NCBI RefSeq assembly: GCF_900465315.1
Contig: NZ_UBIX01000005.1
Length of the DNA: 64,000 nucleotides
Strand: one strand, 5' to 3'
Source: Asaia bogorensis_B
Lineage (GTDB): Bacteria; Pseudomonadota; Alphaproteobacteria; Acetobacterales; Acetobacteraceae
The notes beneath the pieces are model-generated. The model was given only the letters and a program-made list of their open reading frames with translations, had not been told where the DNA came from and ran no database searches. Shown here in pieces: positions 62,689-64,000 of this stretch; position 1 is the first letter of the stretch, and every line of letters begins with the position of its first letter. A program made the translations under genes and the position numbers.

Positions 62689-63959
62689 GAACTTGCCTTC
62701 CTGAACGCCCCCGCCTGCACAACAGTGAATATCGCCGTCGTCAGGCGCGCCAGATCCTCTGGAGTGATCGTGAAGGCGGGTGTGAGATAGATGATATTGC
62801 GAAACGGCCTGACCCAGACGCCACATGCAACAAGCGCGGCCTTGAGCCCGGCCATATCCTCGATCGCTTCAAGTTCGACCACACCGATCGCCCCCAGCAC
62901 ACGTACATCGCGCACGCCAGACAGAGCACGACAGGGCTCCAGCTGGTCACGCAGCATCGTCGAGAGCGCGGCGACCTGAGCCAGACGCGGCTCGCGCTCG
63001 AAAAGATCGAGCGAGGCACAGGCGGCGGCGCAGGCCAGCGCATTGGCCATGAAGGTCGGGCCATGCATGAGCGCGGCCATGGGTGAGTCGGACAGAAACG
63101 CCTCATAGACATGGCGGCGCGCAATGGTTGCCGCCAACGCCATTGTGCCACCGGTCAGGGCTTTGGAGAGGGTGATGATATCGGGCACAATCCCGGCTTG
63201 CTCGCAGGCAAACATGGTGCCTGTGCGCCCGAAACCCGTGAAAATCTCATCGAGTATCAGCAACACGCCATGTTTGTCGGCCAGTTGCCGCAGTCGGGCA
63301 AGCACCTCGGGCGCATGGAACACCATACCACCAGCACCCTGCACCAGAGGCTCTGTAATGATTGCAGCGATACTGCGCGCATGACGCCCCAACAGCTGAT
63401 CGAGTGCCTCATAGCGTGCGGCATCGAGGGGTAAATCAGCGATGACCTGTTCAGGAAACACACCGCTGAAGAGGCTGTGCATCCCCTCTTCAGGATCGCA
63501 GATCGACATCGTTGCAAGCGTGTCACCGTGATAGCCCCCGCGAAAGGAGAGCAGCTTCGTACGTCCTTTCTCACCGCGATTGAGCCAGAACTGGATCGCC
63601 ATTTTCATGGCCACTTCGACAGCAACCGAACCGCTATCGGTGAAAAAACAATGGGCAAGATCACCCGGCAGGAGTGCCGTCAGACGCTCTGACAGCTCCA
63701 TGACCGGCCGATGAACCAGCCCACCAAGCATGACATGGGGCATGGCATCGAGCTGGGCCGCCACCCGGGCGCGTATATGAGGATGATTATAGCCGTGACA
63801 GGCCGTCCACCACGAGGCGATCCCATCCACCAGCGAGCGGCCATCTTCCAGAACGATGCGCGTATCATGCGTCCGCGCGGCGATAAGCGGCGCAGGCGCT
63901 GTTTGCATCTGGGTATAGGGCAGCCAGACGGGGCTTGCAGAAGGCTTGTCGGATGTCAT
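62685..63959 (-). CDS. bioA: Adenosylmethionine-8-amino-7-oxononanoate aminotransferase
   Basis: A 424-residue class III PLP aminotransferase making 7,8-diaminopelargonic acid in biotin synthesis. WLPYTQMQTAPAPL at the N-terminus is BioA-specific, DGIASWWTACHGYNHPHI follows, the cofactor Asp is in LILDEIFTGFGRTG and the PLP Lys in ITLSKALTGG. HGPTFMANALACAAA is also typical. The last 40 bases of the window, upstream on this strand, can be read as the end of another gene in two frames (one ending TAA at 63962-63964, one overlapping bioA with ATGA); its identity cannot be told. Confidence 0.95.
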   Translation of the reverse strand: MTSDKPSASPVWLPYTQMQTAPAPLIAARTHDTRIVLEDGRSLVDGIASWWTACHGYNHPHIRARVAAQLDAMPHVMLGGLVHRPVMELSERLTALLPGDLAHCFFTDSGSVAVEVAMKMAIQFWLNRGEKGRTKLLSFRGGYHGDTLATMSICDPEEGMHSLFSGVFPEQVIADLPLDAARYEALDQLLGRHARSIAAIITEPLVQGAGGMVFHAPEVLARLRQLADKHGVLLILDEIFTGFGRTGTMFACEQAGIVPDIITLSKALTGGTMALAATIARRHVYEAFLSDSPMAALMHGPTFMANALACAAACASLDLFEREPRLAQVAALSTMLRDQLEPCRALSGVRDVRVLGAIGVVELEAIEDMAGLKAALVACGVWVRPFRNIIYLTPAFTITPEDLARLTTAIFTVVQAGAFRKASS

Positions 63960-64000
63960 GCCTTACTGCCCGCTATCGGGCTCACGATCGGCATCGTAGA

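Overview
The window reads as a chromosomal segment of an alphaproteobacterium, most likely an acetic acid bacterium or close relative (Acetobacteraceae). Three things support this: the gene order dusB - ntrC-like - ntrY - ntrX - hfq - hflX, the high GC with dense, often ATGA-overlapping gene pairs, and a Hint-domain surface protein of a type common in that family. The genus cannot be fixed from the sequence alone. No prophage, CRISPR array, intact insertion sequence or replication origin was seen.

Layout. 0-10.6 kb: branched-chain aminotransferase, the panB-panC pantothenate pair, a ribitol-dehydrogenase-like SDR, a PepSY membrane protein, a remnant of a Hint-protein C-terminal module, a second SDR, arsR-arsH, and a sugar-isomerase/hydrolase pair. 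10.7-13 kb: a 750-residue repeat protein with an autoprocessing Hint domain. 13.5-20.7 kb: rplM-rpsI, a run of three poorly known envelope or redox genes, then phosphomannomutase and ManC, which together make GDP-mannose. 20.8-26.6 kb: tRNA-His, a SulP transporter, divergent nsrR and hmp (nitric-oxide detoxification) with two dyad operators between them, an orphan AT-rich hydrolase-like gene, and a host-attachment-family protein. 26.7-35.5 kb: inositol-phosphatase family gene, hflX, hfq, ntrX, ntrY, a receiver-less ntrC-like gene, and dusB, with ntrB missing. 35.6-44.6 kb: late cobalamin genes in two blocks (cobC, cobD, bluB; cobQ, cobO, cobU, cobT, cobS) separated by a LysR regulator and an orphan gene. 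44.6-50.3 kb: oxidative-stress and periplasmic genes (sodC, catalase-like protein with cytochrome b561, small exported proteins, aldo/keto reductase). 50.3-53.7 kb: O-antigen-ligase-like protein and a COG0523 GTPase overlapping a WD40 protein. 53.8-60.8 kb: a lower-GC surface-polysaccharide island. 62.2-64 kb: bioA with a DUF1348 gene.

The best candidate for an undescribed system is the minus-strand island at 56.4-60.8 kb. There a KpsE/CtrB-like inner-membrane protein, a Wza/KpsD-like outer-membrane lipoprotein and an OpgH-family glucan synthase are packed head to tail, followed by a Sel1-repeat protein and a signal-less beta-rich surface protein. OpgH enzymes normally make periplasmic glucans with OpgG. 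Here OpgG is absent and capsule-type exporters take its place, which suggests a synthase-dependent exported glucan. The second notable point is the reduced Ntr system: no ntrB, and an NtrC that keeps its DNA-binding end but has lost its receiver and its key ATPase residues.
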